Origin: Hassallia byssoidea VB512170
GTDB lineage: Bacteria; Cyanobacteriota; Cyanobacteriia; Cyanobacteriales; Nostocaceae
Length of the DNA stretch: 53,501 bases
Reading direction: 5' to 3'
NCBI RefSeq assembly: GCF_000817785.2
Contig: NZ_JTCM02000039.1
Location: 1 to 53,501 of the forward strand
This document shows, piece after piece, positions 1 to 8,328 of this stretch (positions are counted from its first letter, which is position 1; each line of letters starts with the position of its first letter). The position numbers and the translations under genes were made by a program. A model generated the notes under the pieces. That model was not told the origin of the DNA, did not search any database, and saw nothing but the letters and a program-made list of their open reading frames with translations.

Positions 1-438
1 CCAGACGCGAAGCGCGAACATCCTTTGTGACTCGCTATCGTGTTGAGGATCTTTAAAACAAGCCTGTCCATTTTTGTCTACATGAGTGTGAAACCCCCAT
101 TTTTTCAGCCTTGCCTTTGACCTCCCGCTCGGTATGAAGTGAAGTTCCAAGGGCGTGTAACGTATATAGGTAAAAGGTTGCTCGTTTTTCTCTCTTTTTT
201 TCCACGGCGTATTTCCGCCCAAGTCTACTAGTGCTTTTGATGAGGCGATCGCGCACCCGTGTAGAAAATTCTCACCCATGTGGAAGTTGCAAAAAAGCGC
301 AAATCTTCAAATATTCCTGGAAAAAAAATGCTTTCGGGTCTTATAGGGCAAACGCATCAAAATAGGATCTAAAGATGAGGTATAGTAGGGGGTTGTATTT
401 TTGCCAGCATTTCAGGCGATCGCAAAGGAAGTAGATTA
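1..438. other. Upstream region of the kinase operon, no gene seen
   Basis: No convincing gene is visible. The first ~50 bases resemble the edge of a dispersed cyanobacterial repeat. A minus-strand open frame at 53-256 has a low-complexity basic product, no ribosome-binding site and no family resemblance, so it is not annotated. A TATAGT hexamer at 381-386 could be a -10 box for the downstream kinase gene, but I see no good -35. A GGAAG ribosome-binding site lies at about 428-432, just ahead of the ATG at 439. Confidence 0.4.
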
Positions 439-2232
439 ATGAACCCGAATCAGTTCTGGCGAATGTTTGAAGACGAGTGGTTTACTCCTAAGTATCGGCT
501 GAAGAAGCTGTTAGGCGCGGGATCGTTTGGTGCTGTATTTCTTGCAGACGATGTGGTTGCCGATCGCATCATCAGAGAAGTTGCGATCAAAATTTTTTCC
601 AATGAAAGCGGACAGCAAGAGCGTCAAATTGCGGAGTTGCAAACTGCTATCTCTCTCAAACATCCTAGCTTACTTGAGGGTTTCAGTCCCGAACAGGGTT
701 GGCTCAAAGGGATTGAGTGTCTCGGTTTAGTCATGGAACTGGCTCAAGAGTCACTGGCGCTGCGGTTGCAACGGGGCAGTTTACCCTTAGCAGAAGTCAA
801 AGCTATGGTGAAGAACTTGGCGGGTGCTTTGGATTATTTGCACGGTCGCGGCATTGTCCATCGAGACCTGAAACCTGCCAATATCATGCAAGTGGGCGGA
901 CAATGGAAGCTGACAGATTTTGGGATTTCCCGGCTCTTGGAAAACCACAACGGCAGTGAAACCGCCCCCAGTCATCAAGTGGGGACGATCGCTTATGCAC
1001 CCCCAGAATCATATACTGGTAAAATTAGTCTGACGTGGGACTTGTGGTCATTGGGGGTGGTCATTGCCGAAACGCTGACAGGCAAACATCCCTTTGCAAG
1101 CAATACCATCGAAGAGATGATGCAGCGGGTGACAATTGAAAATTATTACCTCCCTTCAGAACTGCCTGCTCCCTTTGGTTCAATTGTCCAGGGTTGCTTG
1201 GTCAAAGACTACACAAAGCGCTGGACGGCTGCTCAGGTTCTCGCTGCTCTCGACCCCACTTCAGATTTAGGCAGAGTAACGGTGTTATTGCCTCTTTCGC
1301 CCAGCTTTCGCAAAATTCTCCCTACAGGAGCAGGAGCGCAGGGATACGTCTCAATCCCAAACTCAGGAATTCGGATTGAAGTTGAGGAGTCGCCCAATAC
1401 TGAGTTAACAGAAGATGTCAGTGTACACAAGCAGGGCAAACAGAAGAGTCAAGCTCGCGCCCTGCCAAGGCGACAAATCAACTACCAAGAACGGCTTCCT
1501 GGTGGCGCAATGCTGGATATGATTGCCATTCCTGCTGGGAGTTTTTTAATGGGAACCGCCACAGAAGACATTGAGCAGGTTTTACGCCTGGAAACCTGGT
1601 TTAAACGCTCTCTTGTGGAAAAGTGGTTGCGCCCGGAAATGCCCCAGCATCGGGTTAATGTACCTGACTTTTCCATCAGTAAGACACCGATTACCCAAGA
1701 GCAATGGCAGGCTGTAATGCAAACCAATCCTTCGCAATTTAGCAGTCCTTTGCGCCCGGTGGAAAATGTCTCTTGGTGGGATGCACTTGAGTTTTGCGAT
1801 CGCCTTTCTCAACTCACAGGCAAACTTTATTGCCTGCCCACCGAAGCGGAGTGGGAATATGCTTGCCGCGCCGGAACCCAAACCCTCTACAGTTTCGGTA
1901 ACCGTAAACAGCTGCTCCCAAACTATGCCTGGTACACCTGGAACGCCCGGAACAAAACTCAACAGGTAGGACAAAAGAAGCCAAATGCTTGGGGGCTGCA
2001 CGATCTGCACGGCTTAGTCTGGGAGTGGTGTGAAGATACCTGGCACGAGAGCCACAATGGTGCACCCACGGATGGCAGCGCTTGGAGCGACGAAGCAGGG
2101 CATTCGACGAAGCACGTAGTACGAGGTGGCTCTTGGTACAGCTTGGCAGATGATTGTCGCTGTGCCTACCGTTTTTGTTTTGATGCCAGTTTCCGATACC
2201 CTAGCATTGGAGTTCGCGTGGTGGCATCTTAA
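439..2232 (+). CDS. Ser/Thr protein kinase fused to FGE/SUMF1-like domain
   Basis: The N-terminal half (about residues 18-275) is a Hanks-type Ser/Thr kinase. It has a glycine loop GAGSFG (26-31), an ATP-binding lysine in AIK (51), HRDLKPAN (141-148) and DFG (160-162), so it should be active. A variable linker leads to a C-terminal FGE/SUMF1-type domain (about 355-597) that starts with IPAGSFLMG and ends with the RGGSW...R...GVR signature. The first active-site cysteine of true formylglycine-generating enzymes appears to be replaced (GGSWYS), so this is more likely a binding module or another activity. No membrane helix is seen. The gene is first in a plus-strand run with ClpB-like, VWA and FHA genes. 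The FHA protein is an obvious candidate reader of its phosphothreonines. The start has a GGAAG site 7 bases upstream. Confidence 0.88.
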   Translation: MNPNQFWRMFEDEWFTPKYRLKKLLGAGSFGAVFLADDVVADRIIREVAIKIFSNESGQQERQIAELQTAISLKHPSLLEGFSPEQGWLKGIECLGLVMELAQESLALRLQRGSLPLAEVKAMVKNLAGALDYLHGRGIVHRDLKPANIMQVGGQWKLTDFGISRLLENHNGSETAPSHQVGTIAYAPPESYTGKISLTWDLWSLGVVIAETLTGKHPFASNTIEEMMQRVTIENYYLPSELPAPFGSIVQGCLVKDYTKRWTAAQVLAALDPTSDLGRVTVLLPLSPSFRKILPTGAGAQGYVSIPNSGIRIEVEESPNTELTEDVSVHKQGKQKSQARALPRRQINYQERLPGGAMLDMIAIPAGSFLMGTATEDIEQVLRLETWFKRSLVEKWLRPEMPQHRVNVPDFSISKTPITQEQWQAVMQTNPSQFSSPLRPVENVSWWDALEFCDRLSQLTGKLYCLPTEAEWEYACRAGTQTLYSFGNRKQLLPNYAWYTWNARNKTQQVGQKKPNAWGLHDLHGLVWEWCEDTWHESHNGAPTDGSAWSDEAGHSTKHVVRGGSWYSLADDCRCAYRFCFDASFRYPSIGVRVVAS

Positions 2233-2349
2233 CCTTTACCTATTACCTTATATATAGTAGTAACAATCACATTGGATTTCCGCCCCTGCTTAAAAGACCG
2301 AGGAATTATTAGAGAAGACTATCCTTGTCGTATTTTCTGTGTGTTTGCC

Positions 2350-4350
2350 ATGTTCCCAATTTCTGCCCGTTGGATTCAAGAGTTTGAAAAGCACCTGTAT
2401 CGCCGCCAGCATTTGATTCTATATAGCAACATTCACGATCAATTTCTCTGGGAGGGCACTTATCAGGGCATGGCAGAATTCCTCAATGCCTATTTCCTCA
2501 ACCTGGGATTTGACCTGATTATTCGTTACGATCCGGTGGATGGCTTGACCTTTCCTCAGTCAGAAATGCGGCAACTGTTTGATGAACTGGCACGGCAGCG
2601 ATTGGCAGAAAGCAACAAAGAACGCCTGGGACAGTCCTCTACTCCGACGGCACCTGCAATTGCAGATCCCATGCAGCTTCCATCTCGTGCCAATCCAGGA
2701 GCAGTGGTGCAACGGCTGACCAGCACTTACTTGTCGCCAGATGTAGCATTTGGTCATCTGCGGGCAGTGATTTCCCAGCCCTTAACCTCAGTGGTGGCGA
2801 TCGCCGATTTGGGGGATATGCTGACTGCCGATCCAGAACGCTACCTGGTAGATGAACGCCATCTACTCATGTTGCTGAAAAAATGTACCCTGGAAGGAGC
2901 GGTAATTCGTGAAGGACATCTCACCGGCTATCGCAACACCCTCATCCTTTTGGCAAGCGATCTCCGGCGAGTGCCTGCCTGGTTTTACACTAGCAATCCC
3001 TTTGTCGCCTTAGTGCAGGTTTCCCGCCCCAATAAGGAAGAACGCCTTCAGTTTATCCTACGCTTTGGTCAAAAGGGATTTTATGGAGGAGACCAGATCA
3101 ATGTCCAACGTTCCAGCCCTCAGCAACTATGCGATCTCGAACTTGCCGCTGAGGAATTTGCTGCCTTAACTGAGGGTTTTCAAACGATGGATCTAGAAGC
3201 TATCCGGCACACATCGTGGCGAGAACGCATTCCCTTGGGTCCCAAAACAGTGTTGCGCTTGGTAGACTTCTACAAATTTGGACAACGGGATGAACCCTTT
3301 GAGAAGATCAGTGCAGATAAAATTGCTTATGCTAGGGAGGAACTATCCGAATCTGTCATCGGTCAACCTCGCGCTATAGAAGCCGTAACCAATCTACTTA
3401 CTAGCGCCAAAGTGGGTATCAGCCTGAGTAATGTCAGCGGTCGTAACAGCAAGCCAAAAGGAATTTTCTTTTTCGTTGGACCTACTGGTGTTGGTAAAAC
3501 CGAGTTAGCAAAATCACTCACGCGCCTGATCTTTGGAGATGAGCAGGCGTTTGCCCGCTTTGATATGAGCGAGTACAAAGAAGAACACGCGGCTGAGAAA
3601 TTAGCGGGTGCCCCACCTGGTTTTGTCGGTTATGAAGAGGGAGGAATACTCACTAACCGCATCTTGGAGCGTCCTTACAGCATTCTGCTGTTTGATGAAA
3701 TTGAAAAAGCTCATCCCAAAGTCCTGGATAAGTTTCTCCAAATTTTGGAGGATGGTCGCCTTACTGATGGTAAAGGTCAGACAGCTTATTTCAATCAGAC
3801 CGTAATTATTTTCACCAGTAACATTGGCGCTTCTGACTTAAGCGATCCTCAAACGGGAGCCATTATCCGTAATGGCATTATGACCGAGGTGCAACGGCAA
3901 GGCGTTAATTCCTTCAATTATGGTCAGGTCGAAGCGCATTTTCGCTCGGAAGTTCACTGGCACTTCACCAGCCGTATTGGTCGTGCTGAACTCCTGAATC
4001 GTCTGGGTGACAGTATTGTGGTGTTTGACTTGCTCCGTCCGGAGTTTGTCTGGAAAATTGGCGAGAAGTTTCTTCGGCAGTTGGCTGAATCTGCCTGGGA
4101 CAAATATCAGCTAATGGTGCTGTTTCAAACTTCGGTGCTGGAAGTCCTGAGTATTAATATGCAGGAAGCTGATAATTTACTGTTTGGCGGTCGGCGGATT
4201 AAAACTTTACTAGAAACCCTGATTGAACGCCCTCTTAACCGCTGGATTTTTGAGAACTATCCTGATTTCAACGTCCTGGCAGGAAAGCGGTTAATTGTCG
4301 GTCTCGGACACAACAGTGTACTATCGGTAACAGAGAGTCTGTCTGGATAA
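2350..4350 (+). CDS. ClpA/ClpB-type AAA+ protein with degenerate first ATPase domain
   Basis: This looks like a Hsp100-type AAA+ ATPase of about 666 residues. The C-terminal module is a canonical ClpA/B D2-type domain: Walker A GPTGVGKT near residue 377, the AGAPPGFVGYEEGG pore-loop region, Walker B LLFDEIEKAHP near 449, and a C-terminal small domain with the GGRR(I)K motif. The N-terminal ~300 residues resemble an AAA+ fold without a Walker A; the expected Walker B is replaced by VVAIADLGDM, so this half is probably non-hydrolysing. The N-domain and coiled-coil M-domain of ClpB are not seen. I chose the ATG at 2350; the frame is open back to a TTG at 2272. The gene sits between the kinase-FGE and VWA genes. 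ClpB proper is excluded by length and by the degenerate half. Confidence 0.8.
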   Translation: MFPISARWIQEFEKHLYRRQHLILYSNIHDQFLWEGTYQGMAEFLNAYFLNLGFDLIIRYDPVDGLTFPQSEMRQLFDELARQRLAESNKERLGQSSTPTAPAIADPMQLPSRANPGAVVQRLTSTYLSPDVAFGHLRAVISQPLTSVVAIADLGDMLTADPERYLVDERHLLMLLKKCTLEGAVIREGHLTGYRNTLILLASDLRRVPAWFYTSNPFVALVQVSRPNKEERLQFILRFGQKGFYGGDQINVQRSSPQQLCDLELAAEEFAALTEGFQTMDLEAIRHTSWRERIPLGPKTVLRLVDFYKFGQRDEPFEKISADKIAYAREELSESVIGQPRAIEAVTNLLTSAKVGISLSNVSGRNSKPKGIFFFVGPTGVGKTELAKSLTRLIFGDEQAFARFDMSEYKEEHAAEKLAGAPPGFVGYEEGGILTNRILERPYSILLFDEIEKAHPKVLDKFLQILEDGRLTDGKGQTAYFNQTVIIFTSNIGASDLSDPQTGAIIRNGIMTEVQRQGVNSFNYGQVEAHFRSEVHWHFTSRIGRAELLNRLGDSIVVFDLLRPEFVWKIGEKFLRQLAESAWDKYQLMVLFQTSVLEVLSINMQEADNLLFGGRRIKTLLETLIERPLNRWIFENYPDFNVLAGKRLIVGLGHNSVLSVTESLSG

Positions 4351-4415
4351 ACTATCTGATTTTAGATATTTATTATAATCTAAAATCCAAAATTTAAAAT
4401 AAAAATCTTATTGAT

Positions 4416-5624
4416 ATGTTCAACTTGCAACTTGCCTGGGATCGTCCTGCCAAAATAAATTCGCAATCGGAACACATTTTACGGGTACGGATCGTACCTT
4501 CGGGCGTAAGCACCCAAACCTTACCTTTGCAATTGGCAGTTGCTCTAGATACTAGCGCTTCGATGCAAGGTGAAAAGTGGGAACGAGCGAAAGCAGCCTG
4601 TCAAGAATTAGTCGCGCAGCTACGACCAGGCGATCGCCTCTCCTTATCAGGATTTGCCGACTGGGTGACTCCTGTTGTGCAAAATCTTCAACACAACCAA
4701 GGCGAACTCCAAGCTGTTCTGGACACGCTGGTTGCCGAAGGAGTCACCCGAACTGACTTGGCGCTGAACTGGATAAAGTCTGCTTTGCCGCCATCAAGCA
4801 AAGCAAGGGTAGGAATTATAATTACAGACGGGCATCCAACCACTGACTCTGGAGAAATTCTGGAGGATATAAGCCCACTGGTTGAGCAAGCCGAGACGAT
4901 GGCAGCCGAGGGCATTACCCTTTGTACGGTAGGATTAGGGGATGCTGGCGACTTTAATTCACCGCTTCTGATCGGACTTAGCGATCGCTCTGCTGGCGCA
5001 TTTATATATGCCGATAACCCTACATTGCTCGCAACCCAACTGCAAGACCGTTTACAGGCATTACAGACGATTGCAGTTGAAGATGTAACCATAAAACTGG
5101 ACTTAGCTGCGTTCGTCAAATTAAAAAGCTGCTGCCAGTTTCGTCCTGATTACCTCCCTTTGGCAGAAACTGCTACGGGGGAAATTTTTCTGCGAAACTT
5201 GCGAGCAGATATCTCAACAGATGTGCTGTTGGCGTTAGAAGTATCTGCCCAGAAACCAGGTCAACTAAGCGGTAGTTACACAATTGCACAGATTCAATTG
5301 CAGACATCAGAATTTTCTCTCACGGCTAGTGCAGCGCTGCAATTCACTTCCTCTTATCGAGAGGCACAACAAATTAATCTGGAAGTAGATCGCGATCGCC
5401 TAGTATGGGACATCAATCGCTTCAGCACAGAACTAGCTTATGTAAACGATCCTCTGCAAACTGGGGAACTACTCAGCCACATCCAAGCAGCAGCGCTCAA
5501 ATCCGGGCAAATAGCCATTGCGGCTGAGGTAACGCAGCAACTGGATGACTTGTATAAAACGGGCAAACTGACCGCCCACCAAGCAACAGGCTTGCTCAGA
5601 GCAACTCGTCAATATAATTCATAA
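4416..5624 (+). CDS. VWA-domain protein with intact MIDAS motif
   Basis: The protein is a 402-residue von Willebrand factor A protein. The metal-ion-dependent adhesion site is complete: DTSAS at 45-49, a threonine around 111-113 and ITDG near 136-139. A beta-rich C-terminal part follows. There is no signal peptide or transmembrane helix, so it is probably cytoplasmic. In bacteria, soluble VWA proteins commonly partner AAA+ ATPases such as MoxR/GvpN-type proteins. Here the neighbours are a ClpB-like ATPase upstream and, farther away, GvpN, so an adaptor role for an ATPase is a reasonable inference. The gene is separated from the ClpB-like gene by 65 AT-rich bases. Confidence 0.85.
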   Translation: MFNLQLAWDRPAKINSQSEHILRVRIVPSGVSTQTLPLQLAVALDTSASMQGEKWERAKAACQELVAQLRPGDRLSLSGFADWVTPVVQNLQHNQGELQAVLDTLVAEGVTRTDLALNWIKSALPPSSKARVGIIITDGHPTTDSGEILEDISPLVEQAETMAAEGITLCTVGLGDAGDFNSPLLIGLSDRSAGAFIYADNPTLLATQLQDRLQALQTIAVEDVTIKLDLAAFVKLKSCCQFRPDYLPLAETATGEIFLRNLRADISTDVLLALEVSAQKPGQLSGSYTIAQIQLQTSEFSLTASAALQFTSSYREAQQINLEVDRDRLVWDINRFSTELAYVNDPLQTGELLSHIQAAALKSGQIAIAAEVTQQLDDLYKTGKLTAHQATGLLRATRQYNS

Positions 5625-5760
5625 TTAATAATTAATAATTCATAATTGCACTTTCTTTGGAGCTTGAACTCTCCATTTAAAAAGTTGACCACAGCGAGTT
5701 GAAGAATGGCTGGGGAACGCAAGTACCCTTTTTTAATTATGAATTATGAATTAATAATTA
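5614..5760. repeat. AT-rich repeated segment built of AATTCATAATT/AATTATGAATT units
   Basis: The stop of the VWA gene is followed by iterated TAATTAATAATT and ATTCATAATT words (about 5614-5647). About 90 bases later, AATTATGAATTATGAATTAA (about 5735-5754) carries the complementary words. The two blocks are therefore loosely inverted around a short spacer, like a small non-coding dispersed element. I see no coding capacity in it. Confidence 0.5.
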
Positions 5761-5783
5761 TTTGGTCAATTGGGAGATGTATG

Positions 5784-6191
5784 ATGTTTGGTGGCTTTGG
5801 TTGCGATCCGATTCCTGGTTTAGCTCAACTTAAACCTGAAACAACTTATCTGCTTGTCCTAAATGGTCCTAAAGCGAACGAATCCTTTTCTCTGAATCGG
5901 TTGCGATCGCTGCTTGGGCGTAACCATCCCCCTCACTTTACTGTCGATATTGACCTGAGTACCTATGAGTTAAGCTTTCCTGCTACAATCTCGCGTCATC
6001 ATGCGGTTATCCAGTGGGCTAACAGTAAACTTCAGATTATCGACCTCAAAAGTCGCAATGGTACGTTTGTCAATGAGCAGCAACTGACTCCTCAATCAGC
6101 CAATCAGCCCTCAGCTTCCGTTGTACTCACAGTGGGTAGTAAAATCAGACTTGGCGATCTGGAGTTTGCAATTGTTGTTGCTGGATTTTGA
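5784..6191 (+). CDS. FHA-domain phosphothreonine-binding protein
   Basis: This is a small (about 135 aa) single-domain forkhead-associated protein. The FHA core is clear: LLGRN, then SRHHAVI, then DLKSRNGTFVN. These residues contact phosphothreonine in the family. The start is taken at 5784 because GGGAG at 5772-5776 lies 7 bases upstream. The frame is open to 5706, but that extension runs through the AT-rich repeat and looks artefactual. The gene is the last of the plus-strand run that begins with the Ser/Thr kinase, so it is the natural phospho-reader of that kinase. It converges on the Cdc48-like gene (stop at 6221). Confidence 0.85.
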   Translation: MFGGFGCDPIPGLAQLKPETTYLLVLNGPKANESFSLNRLRSLLGRNHPPHFTVDIDLSTYELSFPATISRHHAVIQWANSKLQIIDLKSRNGTFVNEQQLTPQSANQPSASVVLTVGSKIRLGDLEFAIVVAGF

Positions 6192-6220
6192 CGCTTATAA
6201 GAATCTCCTCTGCGATCGCT

Positions 6221-8080
6221 CTAATCAGCAACTGAGGCAGGACGTTGTTGGCTCAAAACCAGGTAAGCATAGCTAAAATCGTCAGTAGTAATGCGAATTG
6301 CAGCCGGATCGCTCATCCCATTAGAGCGATAGCGACGGATAGCTTCCACAGCAGAGCGATCGCCTAGCAATGCCAAATCTGCGCCGTTCCAACCCTCAGT
6401 TAATGCCGCCCAGTATGCTAAATTCACATCCTGCAATGGACGGTCTTGGTTGTGGACTTGCAGAATTGCCAAGCGGCTTTCTAAATTTGGTAAATCCACT
6501 AACAACTGTAAATCTAACCGTCCAGCCCTGAGTATAGCTGAGTCTAAGGCATTAGGACGATTGGTGGCAGCAATCACCAGGATGGTAGCGCCTGTTTGCA
6601 AACCGTCCAATTCTGTGAGCAATTGTCCCACGACGCGATCGCTCACTCCAGAATCGCCATTGTAACGCCCTCTGGCTGGTGCTAAAGTATCGATTTCGTC
6701 TATAAATATAACGCACGGAGCTGCAAGTCTAGCTTTGGCGAACAATTCCCGCACTGCTTGTTCGCTCGCACCCACCCACTTACTTAGTAATTCCGGACCA
6801 TTGACGCAGATAAAATTAGCTCTAGCTTGGGAAGCAACGGCTTTGGCTAACATAGTTTTGCCAGTTCCGGGTGGTCCCCAAAGTAAAATGCCTTTGGGTG
6901 GTCGTGCTTTTGTTTTTAGGTAAAGTTCTCGATGTAGGAGTGCGCCTTCTACCGATTCGCGCAGGGTTTGTTTGATTTCCTCCAGTCCACCAATTTCTGA
7001 CCAAGCAACGTTGGGGGATTCTACTTCTACCGAACGCAAAACGGCGGGTTTTATTTCTTTAAGTGCTTGCAAAAAATCTGACTGCTGTACTGTCATCGTG
7101 TCGGGAATTTGAGCCTCAATTGAGGGGACTTGGCGGCGCAAGGCGCTGTAGGCAGCTTTTTGACAGACAGCTTTCAAGTCTGCACCCACAAATCCGACGG
7201 CTAAATCTGCGATCGCTTCTAAGTTTACCGTTTCGTCTAAAGGCATAGCGCCAGTGAGAATTTGCAATATCTCCAAGCGCCCCTGACGGTCTGGAACGCA
7301 AAACAGCACTTCCCGGTCAAATCTGCCGGGGCGACGTAATGCGGGGTCAAGATGGTCGGGGCGGTTTGTAGCAGCTAGCACAATAACGCCTTTAGTTTGG
7401 GCAAAGCCGTCCATCAGGCTGAGGAGTTGTGCGACTAGCCGTTTTTCCACTTCCCCTTCTACTTTGCTGCGATCTGGGGCGAGGCTGTCGATTTCATCAA
7501 TAAATATTATGCATGGGGCGCTTTTCGCAGCTTTATCAAAGAGTTCCCGCAGTCTTTGTTCGGCTTCTCCGTAGTGCTTGCCAATGACTTCTGGTCCGAC
7601 TATGGCGATGTGGTTAACTCCCAGTTCTTCTGCAAGGGCGCGGGCGGTAAGAGTTTTGCCAGTACCGGGGGGACCAACCAATAGAACGCCGCGTGTTGGT
7701 TCTAGTCCAAGTTTGGCGAGTAAGTCAGGACGTTTTAAAGGTATGGCGATTAATTCTTTCAGTTCTTTGAGGACTTCTCCAAGTCCGCCCACATCTTTCA
7801 AGGAGGAACTTGCTGATGAGGAGTGAGGTGTAACTGGGTTTGAGGATGTAGAACTCGCTACGCCAGTATTATAGCTAGATGGCTGTGGAGTGCGGAAGCT
7901 ACTTGTGCCTGCATGGACATTCACATTACCAGGACGGGGAATACCACCTGAACGGGGTATACTGCTAAGAGGACGAGTTCGGAACTGCATATCTGCCTTG
8001 AGTTCTCCATTTTCAATCTTTTCTTCCAAGGCTTTCGCAAGTTCTAATAACTGCTCAAAACCTTTGAATAAATCGCTCAT
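6221..8080 (-). CDS. Cdc48/VAT-like tandem AAA ATPase lacking the N-domain
   Basis: A protein of 619 residues with two classical AAA modules. Module 1 has Walker A GPPGTGKT at 136-143, IFIDEID and a GRFDRE second-region-of-homology motif. Module 2 has LWGPPGTGKT at about residue 400, IFIDEIDTLAP and GRLDLQ. Both modules look catalytically intact. The double-psi-barrel N-domain of Cdc48/VAT is absent; a short helical segment (FEQLLELAKALEEK) and a Ser/Pro-rich linker take its place. The same N-terminal helix occurs in the paralogue at 23607-25427, which suggests a dedicated docking element. The start is the ATG at 8080, with a GGGGAG site upstream. Its role is presumably unfolding or remodelling of a protein made by this locus. 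Confidence 0.88.
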   Translation of the reverse strand: MSDLFKGFEQLLELAKALEEKIENGELKADMQFRTRPLSSIPRSGGIPRPGNVNVHAGTSSFRTPQPSSYNTGVASSTSSNPVTPHSSSASSSLKDVGGLGEVLKELKELIAIPLKRPDLLAKLGLEPTRGVLLVGPPGTGKTLTARALAEELGVNHIAIVGPEVIGKHYGEAEQRLRELFDKAAKSAPCIIFIDEIDSLAPDRSKVEGEVEKRLVAQLLSLMDGFAQTKGVIVLAATNRPDHLDPALRRPGRFDREVLFCVPDRQGRLEILQILTGAMPLDETVNLEAIADLAVGFVGADLKAVCQKAAYSALRRQVPSIEAQIPDTMTVQQSDFLQALKEIKPAVLRSVEVESPNVAWSEIGGLEEIKQTLRESVEGALLHRELYLKTKARPPKGILLWGPPGTGKTMLAKAVASQARANFICVNGPELLSKWVGASEQAVRELFAKARLAAPCVIFIDEIDTLAPARGRYNGDSGVSDRVVGQLLTELDGLQTGATILVIAATNRPNALDSAILRAGRLDLQLLVDLPNLESRLAILQVHNQDRPLQDVNLAYWAALTEGWNGADLALLGDRSAVEAIRRYRSNGMSDPAAIRITTDDFSYAYLVLSQQRPASVAD

Positions 8081-8083
8081 CAA

Positions 8084-8328
8084 ACTTCTCCCCTTTTTTT
8101 GCAGTCACACTTTTACTCGTCAAACTGTGTAGAGTTGCTACTATAAAATCCTACTATTTTTGTACGATTGTTGTACAACTAGGTAGTTGCTGTGGCTGTT
8201 TAATATTATTTTTAGTATCAGATTTATGAATGAACCGCAGAGGCACACAGAGAAGCCAGCGCGTTGCTCTGGTTCCCAGAGTTGTAGCGACTGGCGCGAC
8301 ACAGAGAGGATGAATGAAGAGCGCTTAC
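8084..8328. repeat. Gap with a dispersed palindrome-bearing repeat (about 8227-8312)
   Basis: The gap separates the Cdc48-like and ArsA-like genes. Its right half (about 8227-8312) reads AACCGCAGAGGCACACAGAG and then GTTGTAGCGACTGGCGCG. It shares GCGCGTTGC, GGTTCCC and GTTGTAGCGACTG with the repeat at 27935-28045, so the two belong to one dispersed family. The left half is AT-rich and could hold the promoter of the Cdc48-like gene. No gene is visible. Confidence 0.5.

Noticed and set aside
53-256. 67-residue minus-strand open frame at the left edge
   Set aside because: Basic low-complexity product, no ribosome-binding site, no family resemblance, lies in repeat-like sequence.
439-2232. True formylglycine-generating enzyme
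   Set aside because: The first redox cysteine seems to be missing and no sulfatase is nearby; kept only as an FGE-like fold.
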